From NCBI GenBank assembly GCA_030039815.1, contig JASHUW010000658.1, positions 1-6,015 on the forward strand: a stretch of DNA of 6,015 nucleotides, given 5' to 3'. Numbering within the stretch: the stretch's first letter is position 1; each line of letters begins with the position of its first letter. A program made the translations under genes and the position numbers. The notes under the pieces were generated by a model that made no database searches, was not told the origin of the DNA, and was given only the letters and a program-made list of their open reading frames with translations. Positions 1 to 5,464 of this stretch are shown here, piece by piece. Origin of the DNA: Alphaproteobacteria bacterium. Its GTDB lineage: Bacteria > Pseudomonadota > Alphaproteobacteria > ATCC43930 > CGMCC-115725.

Positions 1-685
1 ACATCTGAGGGGTGAACTGGTAGCCGGCCCGGATAAGATAGGCTTCGAGCGCTGCTATATCGGCGCCGTTGGCGCTGTCTCCTGCCGGTGCAACTTCGGC
101 AGGCGGTACGGGGTATCCCGCCGGGAAGATTTGAGCGCGAGGACTTCCCGGACCATCAGCAGCGTCGTGAGCCGGAGAATCGCTTTGCTGGTTCAGATAA
201 CGGATCGCGATCGGAGCGAGATTGACCTCCTCAGCGTCCGCAGCGGCAATGCCCGCATCGGCCCCCTCGCCATCGCCGCCCGTCGTCCATTCACCGCCGC
301 CGGGCTGGCCCGCTGGGACGCGCGGCTCATCGGGATTGAACCCGGCCTTGCGGAGGTCAGCTAAGGCGGCAAGTTGTTTTAGCTGCCGCTGATCGATGTC
401 GCCGATCGGAATTCTGAGACCGTAGATTTGCGCCAGCGCGATCTCGCCGCGATTGAGCGCGTCGGCGATGCGCTGGCCTTGTTGGTAGAGCCAATCCGGC
501 TCCGGCCGATCGAGAAGCAGGACCTTCTGAACATCCCGCGACGCAGTGCGCGGTGTGACTTCGTAGCCCGCTAGCGTTCGCTCGACCAGCGCCCAGTCAG
601 GCCCGAGCGTCGCGCCATCGGCATCGACGCAGACGCCGCGGTTTGCCGCGCCCCGCGGGTACAATCGTCGCATCGTTTGAATCAC
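1..685 (-). CDS. Hypothetical protein, C-terminus beyond window; 'NPDEPRVPAG' linker family
   Basis: An open minus-strand frame of 228 codons starts at GTG 685 and reaches the window edge with no stop. I chose the GTG because AGAGGG lies 6 nt upstream; in-frame ATGs at 721 and 673 lack a ribosome site, and an in-frame TGA lies just above 721. Residues 1-20 are basic. Residues 30-112 look helical, with 'ADALNRGEIALAQIYGL' around 74-90. A distinctive linker follows at 116-133 (F-N-P-D-E-P-R-V-P-A-G, then GGGEWT). The rest is Gly/Ala/Pro-rich and probably disordered. From memory, Rhizobiales proteins with an 'ALN.GD.A.A' helical part followed by a PDEPRD/PDEPRVPAG...WT linker are common and often end in variable enzymatic or toxin-like domains; that is recall, not a search. 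There is no signal peptide. The function is unknown because the deciding C-terminal domain lies outside the window. Confidence 0.8.
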   Translation of the reverse strand, partial: MIQTMRRLYPRGAANRGVCVDADGATLGPDWALVERTLAGYEVTPRTASRDVQKVLLLDRPEPDWLYQQGQRIADALNRGEIALAQIYGLRIPIGDIDQRQLKQLAALADLRKAGFNPDEPRVPAGQPGGGEWTTGGDGEGADAGIAAADAEEVNLAPIAIRYLNQQSDSPAHDAADGPGSPRAQIFPAGYPVPPAEVAPAGDSANGADIAALEAYLIRAGYQFTPQM

Positions 686-814
686 GCCGCGCCCTCTTGA
701 CAATCGCGGCGACCAGAACATATAAAGAACAAATTGTCAATAGGAAAATGCGATTTCAGCAGCGCAGGATCGGATGTCGATGGCTCATCCGGCGGCCAGG
801 AAGAGGAGGGGCAA

Positions 815-870
815 GCCTCCTGTTATTTTTGGCGATAACAGGAGGCTATCAGGAGGTCAGCCTCCTGATA
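815..870. repeat. Two tandem perfect hairpins made of CAGGAGG/CCTCCTG units
   Basis: Hairpin 1 has perfect 12-bp arms, GCCTCCTGTTAT at 815-826 and its complement at 835-846, with an 8-nt loop (TTTTGGCG). Hairpin 2 follows directly, with perfect 10-bp arms, TATCAGGAGG at 847-856 and its complement at 861-870, and a 4-nt loop. Both stems share the core CAGGAGG/CCTCCTG, so arms of one hairpin can also pair with arms of the other. A further GAGGAGG lies at 803-809. The cores equal the Shine-Dalgarno and anti-Shine-Dalgarno hexamers. Read on the minus strand, the block would lie about 130-185 nt upstream of the GTG at 685. It could be a REP-like dispersed element or a leader with alternative folds. 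I do not recognise a named family. Confidence 0.7.
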
Positions 871-877
871 ATAAGGA

Positions 878-958
878 GCGCTTCCCGGCGAAAGCCGGGA
901 CCCACTTTTCGGTGTCACGAAAGGTCGCAAGGTGGACCCCGGCTTTCGCCGGGGAGCG
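878..958. repeat. Inverted pair of CCCGGC-GAAA-GCCGGG palindromic elements
   Basis: The segment 879-905 and the reverse complement of 932-958 agree at 24 of 27 positions, giving a long inverted repeat around a 26-nt centre. Each arm is itself a hairpin: CCCGGC-GAAA-GCCGGG at 884-899 (6-bp stem) and CCCCGGC-TTTC-GCCGGGG at 937-954 (7-bp stem, GAAA loop on the minus strand). So whichever strand is transcribed, one arm makes a GNRA-type tetraloop hairpin. The element begins 30 nt past the stop codon of the oxidoreductase at 989, where it could stabilise or end that transcript. The core resembles a short palindromic repeat I recall as widespread in alphaproteobacterial intergenic DNA; that is recollection rather than a search. 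Confidence 0.75.
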
Positions 959-988
959 GTGTAAGGGCTGCGCTGGGAAGGCGGCCGG

Positions 989-2029
989 CTATTTCGCCGC
1001 GTCCGCCAACCTCGGTTCGCCGGCGAAATGCGGCATGATCTCCTTGGCGAAGCGGCGGATGTTGTTGAGCGAGCCGCCGAAATTGACGATCACGTATTCC
1101 GCGCCGCCCGCCCGCAGCTTTTCGAGTTTGGCGATGATCTGGTCGGGGTTGCCGAAGATCGCGGTGTCGTCGCAAAGCTGGCGGATTTCCTTGTCGTCGT
1201 GGCGGGCGAAGCGCTCGCGCTCGTCGCCCGGCCGCTCGGCGAGCTTGTTGATCCGCACATGCCCCTGGAAGCGCCGCACCCGCGCCGCCTCCAATTCCTC
1301 CGGCGTGTCGGCGAAATGCACCGCGCGCGCGACCCCCACCTCCATCGGGTCGTACCGCCGGCCCTTGGCGGTCACGTCGCGCTTGAACTGGGCGATGTGA
1401 TGGATGACGTCGTCCATCAGATCGTACTGGCCGAGCAGCAAATTGTACCCGCGGTCGCTGACCTGGCGCACCGAGCGCTCGGAGCCGGCGCCCATCCACA
1501 GCGCCGGGTGCGGGCGCGAGGCCGGCGGCGGCTCGACGATGACATTGTCGAACTGCCAGTACTTGCCCTTGTGGCTCCACGGTTCGTTCAAGGTGAAGGC
1601 CTTGGTGATGACCTCCATCGATTCGTCGAAGCGGCCGTCGGCTTCCTCCATCGGCATCGCGAAGCCGGCGAACTCGTTGTACCGGTATCCCTTGCCGACG
1701 CCGAAATCGAGCCGCCCGCCCGACAAGAGATCAAGCGTCGCCGCCTGCTCGGCGAGCAGCACCGGGTTGTGCCACGGCAGCACCAGCACCGCCGTGCCGA
1801 GGCGCAGGGTCGTGGTGCGCGCGCCGAGCCAGGTCAACAGGTTGAGGCTCGCCGAGACCTGGCCGAACCCGGTGAAATGGTGCTCGACGACAAAGGTCGA
1901 GTGGAAGCCGAGCGCCTCGGCCTCGACATTGTTCGCGATCCACTCGCGGAAACCCTGGCTGCTATCGGTCAATTCGGCGCCCGGCTCGGGGCGTTTCGCC
2001 TGCGCGCTGCCGAAGAGTCCAAACCGCAT
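989..2029 (-). CDS. LLM class flavin-dependent oxidoreductase (luciferase-like monooxygenase)
   Basis: This is a 346-residue cytoplasmic protein of the bacterial-luciferase-like family (PF00296), an (alpha/beta)8-barrel using FMNH2 or F420 to oxidise an organic substrate. Supporting signatures are the N-terminal strand 'MRFGLFGSAQ', the 'EHHF' motif near residues 49-52, 'RLGTAVLVLPWHNPVLLAEQ' around 76-95, 'SGGRLDFGVGKGYR' near 103-116, 'GKYWQFDNVIVEPPP' in the middle, and a C-terminal 'GNPDQIIAKLEKL' helix. Length is normal for the family. ATGs occur at 2035 and 2029. AGGGAG at 2042-2037 lies only 1 nt from the first but 7 nt from the second, so the second is preferred; the longer form would add two residues. 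The gene diverges from an amidohydrolase about 290 bp away, which hints at a catabolic role. The substrate cannot be told from sequence. Confidence 0.93.
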   Translation of the reverse strand: MRFGLFGSAQAKRPEPGAELTDSSQGFREWIANNVEAEALGFHSTFVVEHHFTGFGQVSASLNLLTWLGARTTTLRLGTAVLVLPWHNPVLLAEQAATLDLLSGGRLDFGVGKGYRYNEFAGFAMPMEEADGRFDESMEVITKAFTLNEPWSHKGKYWQFDNVIVEPPPASRPHPALWMGAGSERSVRQVSDRGYNLLLGQYDLMDDVIHHIAQFKRDVTAKGRRYDPMEVGVARAVHFADTPEELEAARVRRFQGHVRINKLAERPGDERERFARHDDKEIRQLCDDTAIFGNPDQIIAKLEKLRAGGAEYVIVNFGGSLNNIRRFAKEIMPHFAGEPRLADAAK

Positions 2030-2140
2030 GTCCATACTCCCTTGCCGTTGCCGCCAAGGTAGGAGCGCCGGCGCGATATTCCAAATGCCGGTTATTTATC
2101 GTGGCCATAGCGATGCGGCATGATGCTGCAAGATCGTCAT

Positions 2141-2256
2141 TGCGTCCTTCGAGGCTCCCTCCGGTTGCACCTCAGGATGAGGAAGGCCAGAGGATGGCAT
2201 CGGCAAACTTCCCTCATCCTGAGGTGCCTCGCTTCAGCGAGGCCTCGAAGGACGCA
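2141..2256. repeat. Nested palindromic intergenic repeat
   Basis: The outer arms, TGCGTCCTTCGAGGC (2141-2155) and its exact complement (2242-2256), enclose inner arms GCACCTCAGGATGAGG (2167-2182) and their exact 16-bp complement (2212-2227). A third small hairpin, GCCTCGCT-TC-AGCGAGGC, sits at 2226-2243. The whole can fold into a long stem with an internal asymmetric bulge. The CACCTCAGGATGAGG / CCTCATCCTGAGGTG core is of the type I recall as dispersed many times in Bradyrhizobium-like genomes. It lies between the divergent oxidoreductase and amidohydrolase genes. There is no coding frame that belongs to it, and no target-site duplication was recognised. Confidence 0.8.
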
Positions 2257-2278
2257 CGGTTTTCATCCAGCGCTGATC

Positions 2279-2293
2279 CGGCTAGCCTAGCCG
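2279..2293. promoter_or_regulatory. 15-bp perfect palindrome upstream of the amidohydrolase (candidate operator)
   Basis: CGGCTAG-C-CTAGCCG is a perfect inverted repeat with 7-bp arms and a 1-nt centre. It ends 24 nt before the amidohydrolase ATG and 15 nt before its ribosome-binding site. Symmetric sites of this size in a promoter-proximal position are typical of dimeric regulators such as TetR or GntR types. No regulator gene is in the window, and the site may instead be a minor 5'-leader hairpin or chance. Confidence 0.35.
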
Positions 2294-2317
2294 TAACAAA
2301 TCCCCGGCGGAGGAACC

Positions 2318-3151
2318 ATGCTGATCGTCGACTCGCAGATCCACATCTGGGAAAACGCCAAGATGTCGGCGCATCACCGGCAGATCCCGACCTACGACGT
2401 GGACGATGCGTTGCAGGAGATGGCCGAGGCCGGGGTCGATGCCGCGGTGTTGCACCCGCCCTCCAGCCTGGGCGAGCCGGTCAATGTCCAGGCGGTCGAG
2501 GCGGTCAAGGCGCATCCCGACAAATTCTGCATCCTCGGGCATTTCGACCTCGAAGCGCCGAACAAGGAGGAGATCGTTCGCAACTGGCGCTCGCGGCCGG
2601 GCATGGTCGGCTTCCGCTTCACCTTCAACCAGCCGCACCAGAAGCGCTATTGGAGCGACGGCTCGCTCGACTGGTTCTGGAAGGCCTGCGAGAGCCAAGG
2701 CTATGTCGTCGGCCTCCTGGCCGGCGGCTACATGAAGGAATTCGCCGCGATCGCCGAGCGCCACCCCGGGCTCAAGATGCACATCGACCATCTCGGCCGC
2801 CACGGCGGCGGCGCCGGCGGCACCGACGAGCAGGCCTGGGCCGATCTTCCCGACATGCTGGCACTGGCCAAGCTGCCCAATGTCGGGGTCAAGATGTCGG
2901 GCGCGCCCTCGTATTCGAGCCAGCCCTACCCCTACAAGAACATCCACGGCTACCTGAAGCAGATCTTCGACGCCTTCGGCCCGAGCCGCTGTTTCTGGGG
3001 CACCGACATCACCCGCATGCCATGCTCCTACCGCCAATGCGTGACGATGTTCACCGACGAGCTGCCCTGGCTGCAGGGGCGCGACAAGGAGCTGGTGATG
3101 GGCCGCGCCGTCTGCGAATGGCTCGGCTGGAAGCCGCCGGGGTTGAAATAG
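2318..3151 (+). CDS. Amidohydrolase family protein (amidohydrolase-2, TIM-barrel metal-dependent hydrolase)
   Basis: This 277-residue cytoplasmic protein matches the amidohydrolase-2 family (PF04909), whose members hydrolyse or decarboxylate ring, lactone or amide substrates; 2-pyrone-4,6-dicarboxylate lactonase and sulfomuconolactone hydrolase are relatives. The N-terminal strand carries 'VDSQIHIW' (D5, H9), the family's variant of the D-x-H-x-H metal motif with Gln replacing the first His. Further landmarks are 'GMVGFRFTF' at 95-103, 'MHIDHLGRHGG' at 154-164 with likely metal or catalytic H155/H158, 'PNVGVKMSG' at 187-195, and 'RCFWGTD' at 224-230 ending in the expected catalytic Asp. Length is normal. 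GGAGG at 2309-2313 lies 4 nt from the ATG, confirming the start. It is transcribed divergently from the LLM oxidoreductase, a combination compatible with a small degradation pathway. The substrate is unknown. Confidence 0.92.
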   Translation: MLIVDSQIHIWENAKMSAHHRQIPTYDVDDALQEMAEAGVDAAVLHPPSSLGEPVNVQAVEAVKAHPDKFCILGHFDLEAPNKEEIVRNWRSRPGMVGFRFTFNQPHQKRYWSDGSLDWFWKACESQGYVVGLLAGGYMKEFAAIAERHPGLKMHIDHLGRHGGGAGGTDEQAWADLPDMLALAKLPNVGVKMSGAPSYSSQPYPYKNIHGYLKQIFDAFGPSRCFWGTDITRMPCSYRQCVTMFTDELPWLQGRDKELVMGRAVCEWLGWKPPGLK

Positions 3152-3220
3152 CCGGCGCACCGTAATGGAACAGAACCGGCGCATTATCCGTATAGACCGG
3201 GCAGCCCCTCGCGCGTTGGT

Positions 3221-3238
3221 GGCGCGGCCGGCGCCTTT
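3221..3238 (+). terminator. Possible weak intrinsic terminator after the amidohydrolase
   Basis: GGCGC-GGCCG-GCGCC (3221-3235) forms a 5-bp GC stem followed by TTTCT. It lies about 70 nt past the amidohydrolase stop and before the next plus-strand gene. The short stem and interrupted T-run make this a weak call. The rest of the 3152-3313 gap shows nothing I can name. Confidence 0.25.
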
Positions 3239-3313
3239 CTCAGGGTTTTGTGGCGATGACGACCGTGTTCAACCTTGCTATGATGCGGCGCTTGCCGTCG
3301 CCGGGGTGGAAAC

Positions 3314-3568
3314 ATGATCGGCCCGCCAGGAATTCCCAAGATTGGACGCCGCGCGTTCGGCCGAGCGCGCACGCCCGAGCAGCAGCACACCTGGAAATGG
3401 GTGACCGCCCTCTACGTCGCCGGGGTGCTGGCGCATTTCAGCCACCACATGGCGATCGATCTGCCCGCCGATCACATCGACCCGACGCTCGGCACCGCGC
3501 TCGAAAGCGCGCCGACCAGCATCTTCTGGCCGGTCGACGCGATACACACGCTGATCGACCGCAGCTGA
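3314..3568 (+). CDS. Small hypothetical membrane protein, 84 aa
   Basis: I do not recognise a named family. The 84-residue product has a basic N-terminus (K9, R12, R13, R17, R19), then one hydrophobic segment at about residues 29-48, 'WVTALYVAGVLAHFSHHMAI', which could span the membrane and carries His41, His44 and His45. A short polar tail with 'PADHIDPTLG' and 'SIFWPVDAIH' follows. Coding evidence is strong G/C at third codon positions from about codon 11 onward and a plausible ribosome site (GGTGGA at 3305-3310) before the ATG at 3314. Frames in the other registers over the same stretch lack this membrane-protein character. The stop is 22 nt upstream of the FecR-domain gene, so the two are probably co-transcribed. 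A coding role is likely but not certain. Confidence 0.68.
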   Translation: MIGPPGIPKIGRRAFGRARTPEQQHTWKWVTALYVAGVLAHFSHHMAIDLPADHIDPTLGTALESAPTSIFWPVDAIHTLIDRS

Positions 3569-3577
3569 TTACGGTTT

Positions 3578-3599
3578 CCGTCTCATCGGCATGAGACGG
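3578..3599 (+). promoter_or_regulatory. Start-codon hairpin of the FecR-domain gene
   Basis: CCGTCTCAT (3578-3586), loop CGGC, then ATGAGACGG (3591-3599) form a perfect 9-bp stem with a tetraloop. The right arm begins with the gene's own ATG, so the start codon would be fully base-paired in the mRNA. There is no purine-rich ribosome site upstream. Translation may therefore depend on ribosomes finishing the preceding 84-aa gene, whose stop is at 3568. The hairpin is seen directly; its regulatory role is inferred. Confidence 0.45.
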
Positions 3600-4994
3600 C
3601 GCTCCTGGATCCTGGTCATCGCCGCGTCGTGCCTGGCGCTGCCGGCGCACGCCGACGACGCGCCGCCGCCGGCTCAGCCCGAGGCCGCCGCCGCGACGAC
3701 AGCCGGTATCGGCCGCTCGGTGGTCGTGGTCAACGATGTCGACGGCCAATCGGGCGACGCCCCGGCAAAACGCATCGTCGTCAACGACGACATCGTCTTT
3801 CAGGAGGACATCACCACCGGCGACGACGCCAAGGCGGTGATCGAGTTCCGCGACGGCTCGACCTTCGAGCTGGGCCCCAACGCCGCGGTGCGCATCGACA
3901 AATTCATCTTCAACCCCGAGGAAAGCACCAGCGAGAAGACGCTGCAGGTGGCGCGCGGCGTGTTCCGCTACGTCTCGGGTTATGTCTCGAGCGACCAGAA
4001 CACACAGATTTCGACCCCGGCCGGCGCCATGGCGATCCGCGGCTCGGTGGCCGAGGGCATCGTCGACCCCGCCGTGCCGGACTTCGTCTATCTCGGCGAG
4101 GGCAGCGCGACCTTCGCCAACACGGCCGGAACCACCTCCTTGCAGCCCGGCAACTCGATCGCCGTGCCGTCGGCCGCGACCCAGCCGATGGCGGCGAGCG
4201 CCATGCCCGCACCCGTCGCCGCGCAGGCGCTGCAGGCGATCCAGAACCGGCTGCCGCCGCCCGCCGATCTCGCCAACCGCTCGGCCGATGACGAGGCCTG
4301 GCTGAAACAGGCCGGCACCGCCGACCTCGTCCCCGTCGCCGAGCAGCAGCGCCTTGAGGCCGCCGCGGTCAGCCGGCCGCTCCCCGCCGTCGCCGGACCC
4401 GGCCGGCTTGCCGGCGAGCTGGGTCTGCTGGCCGAGGCCAACCGGCTCGACTTGTTCAACGGCCGCCAGACGACGCGCACCCCGGAGCAGGCGGCGTTCC
4501 TGGCGCGGGCGGCGCGCGAGCACCCTGACGCACTCTTGCTGCTGCGCCGCTTCGACGCCCAGTCGCGCGCTCTGCACACCGCCACCATGGACCGCGGCAC
4601 CACCTTCGTGCTGCATGGCGTCGGGCGCGCGGCGCCCTCGGCCGAGGTGATGCGCCGCGTCACCGCCGCCGCGATGCGCGCCAATCCCCACGCCGCCGCG
4701 TCCATCCAGCGCCGCGCCGGCGAAGCCTATCGCGGCAACGATCGCGGCGAGCTCAACCGGCCCAGCCGACCGGACGAACGCGTCGGCAGGGAACGTCAAG
4801 GCGGCGAACGGCCGGGAGCCGAGCGGCCCGCCGCCGAACGCCGGCAGCTTGGCGGCAACGAACGCGCCCAGCCGCCGAGGCGCCAGCTCGAGTCCAGGGT
4901 GCCGCAACACCAGGTCGCGCCGCGTCAGCCGCCGCCGAAGCAGCCCGCCAAGAAACCGCCGCCCAAGAAAAAGGACGAGCGCGACGGGCGCTAG
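3591..4994 (+). CDS. Exported FecR domain-containing protein with basic Pro-rich tail
   Basis: This 467-residue protein has a Sec signal peptide at residues 1-21 ('MRRRSW', hydrophobic core, then 'ALPAHA' as a likely cleavage site), placing it in the periplasm or beyond. A FecR-like domain (PF04773) spans about 60-190: 'VNDDIVFQEDITTGDDAKAV' (64-83), 'FRDGSTFELGPNAAVRID' (86-103), 'LQVARGVFRY' (118-127), then 'ISTPAGAMAIRGS' and 'LQPGNSIAV'. Residues 210-370 are Ala-rich and helical with no recognised domain. Residues 376-467 are disordered, rich in Arg, Glu, Pro and Lys, with ER-P/ER-R near-repeats and a terminal P/K run. Unlike FecR of iron-signalling systems, it has no N-terminal cytoplasmic anti-sigma region, and no ECF sigma or TonB receptor gene is nearby. 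The ATG has no ribosome site and lies in a hairpin; no other in-frame start fits. The function is unknown, perhaps a cell-envelope or polymer-binding role. Confidence 0.85.
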   Translation: MRRRSWILVIAASCLALPAHADDAPPPAQPEAAAATTAGIGRSVVVVNDVDGQSGDAPAKRIVVNDDIVFQEDITTGDDAKAVIEFRDGSTFELGPNAAVRIDKFIFNPEESTSEKTLQVARGVFRYVSGYVSSDQNTQISTPAGAMAIRGSVAEGIVDPAVPDFVYLGEGSATFANTAGTTSLQPGNSIAVPSAATQPMAASAMPAPVAAQALQAIQNRLPPPADLANRSADDEAWLKQAGTADLVPVAEQQRLEAAAVSRPLPAVAGPGRLAGELGLLAEANRLDLFNGRQTTRTPEQAAFLARAAREHPDALLLLRRFDAQSRALHTATMDRGTTFVLHGVGRAAPSAEVMRRVTAAAMRANPHAAASIQRRAGEAYRGNDRGELNRPSRPDERVGRERQGGERPGAERPAAERRQLGGNERAQPPRRQLESRVPQHQVAPRQPPPKQPAKKPPPKKKDERDGR

Positions 4995-5014
4995 GATCGC
5001 GGCTCGGTGGTGCC

Positions 5015-5437
5015 TCAGCGGCGCCCGGCTCGCGCGCGCAAAACTCGGTACCACACGACGATGACCAGCAGCAGCAAAAGGCCGCCGATCACGATGACCG
5101 GCGAGACGCGCCGCTGCTGCGCCTCATTGGTGCCGCCGCCGACGCGGATCGTCGCGCGCGCCACCTCGCCACCGCCCTCCGCCTCGGCGGTCCACAACCC
5201 GTCGCGGTCAGTGCCGAATTCGAATTTGCCGTCCTTGTCGGTCTTGCCGGTCTGCACCGGATGGGTGAGGTCGCCCGGCGCGAACACCTTGACCGGGGCG
5301 TCAGCCATCGGCTGGCCGGCGGCAGTGGCGAATTGCACCGTGACCTCGTGCGTGGCAAAGAGGTCGAACGCGCCGGCCGGCGAATTGCATAGCGCCAGCA
5401 CGGCGAAAGCGAGGGCAAAGAGGCGGACGGCGATCAT
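5015..5437 (-). CDS. Small exported, C-terminally anchored protein with carboxypeptidase-regulatory/NikL-like domain
   Basis: This 140-residue protein has a signal peptide (residues 1-23, 'LFALAFAVLALCNSPAGA' then FDLF) and a small beta-rich domain ('HEVTVQFATAAGQPMADAPV', 'KVFAPGD', 'QTGKTDKDGKFEF', 'DGLWTAEAEGGGE'). The layout resembles carboxypeptidase-regulatory/DUF4198 domains and the accessory protein NikL of nickel ECF transporters. A single membrane helix near the C-terminus ('VIVIGGLLLLLVIVVWY') is followed by a basic tail, so the domain should face outside the cytoplasm. No transporter gene is next to it, so nickel transport is only a structural analogy. The ATG at 5437 is chosen because it starts the signal peptide; longer versions would run into the divergent gene. 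No ribosome site is evident. It converges with the FecR-domain gene, 20 bp away. Confidence 0.82.
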   Translation of the reverse strand: MIAVRLFALAFAVLALCNSPAGAFDLFATHEVTVQFATAAGQPMADAPVKVFAPGDLTHPVQTGKTDKDGKFEFGTDRDGLWTAEAEGGGEVARATIRVGGGTNEAQQRRVSPVIVIGGLLLLLVIVVWYRVLRARAGRR

Positions 5438-5464
5438 GGCACGGCACGGAAACAGGGATTGCGG

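Larger units (their letters stand above)
686..988. other. Gene-free, structure-rich intergenic region
   Basis: These 303 bases lie between two minus-strand genes and hold no convincing coding frame. From right to left they contain an inverted pair of GAAA-loop hairpins (878-958), two tandem perfect hairpins (815-870), and an AT-rich stretch at about 718-755 that must hold the promoter of the partial gene at 685 if that gene has its own. A TTGACA lies on the minus strand at 740-735, but no acceptable -10 box sits 16-18 nt further on, so no promoter is annotated. The AT-rich patch contrasts with the very GC-rich genes on the right. Confidence 0.6.

Noticed and set aside
131..364. Plus-strand frame of 77 codons near the left edge
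   Set aside because: It is antisense to the better-supported minus-strand gene at 1-685 and has no ribosome site or motif.
720..740. TTGACA on the minus strand followed by TATATG as a promoter
   Set aside because: The two boxes are only about 10 nt apart, and no good -10 box is found at 16-18 nt spacing.
643..1400. Plus-strand frames across the 686-988 intergenic repeats
   Set aside because: They read through palindromic repeats and into the antisense of the oxidoreductase; no protein character.
1028..2062. Long plus-strand frame (344 codons) over the oxidoreductase
   Set aside because: It is antisense to a clear LLM-family protein and its product is Arg/Leu/Val-rich without family motifs; long antisense frames are expected in GC-rich genes.
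2282..3184. Minus-strand frame of 300 codons and a plus-strand frame of 354 codons over the amidohydrolase
   Set aside because: Only the 2318-3151 frame has family motifs and a proper ribosome site; the others are shadows.
3278..3547. Minus-strand frame of 89 codons opposite the small membrane protein
   Set aside because: Arg/Gly/Asp-rich with no hydrophobic or conserved pattern; the plus-strand frame has a ribosome site, membrane helix and operon context.
4995..5030. GGTGCC-TCAGC-GGCGCC as a terminator between convergent genes
   Set aside because: The 6-bp stem has a G-U pair, overlaps the end of the minus-strand gene, and has no T-run in either direction.
3438..5054. Minus-strand frame of 538 codons covering the FecR-domain gene
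   Set aside because: The plus strand has a signal peptide and FecR motifs. The antisense product is a Gly/Arg/Ala-rich composition artefact and would also overlap two other genes.
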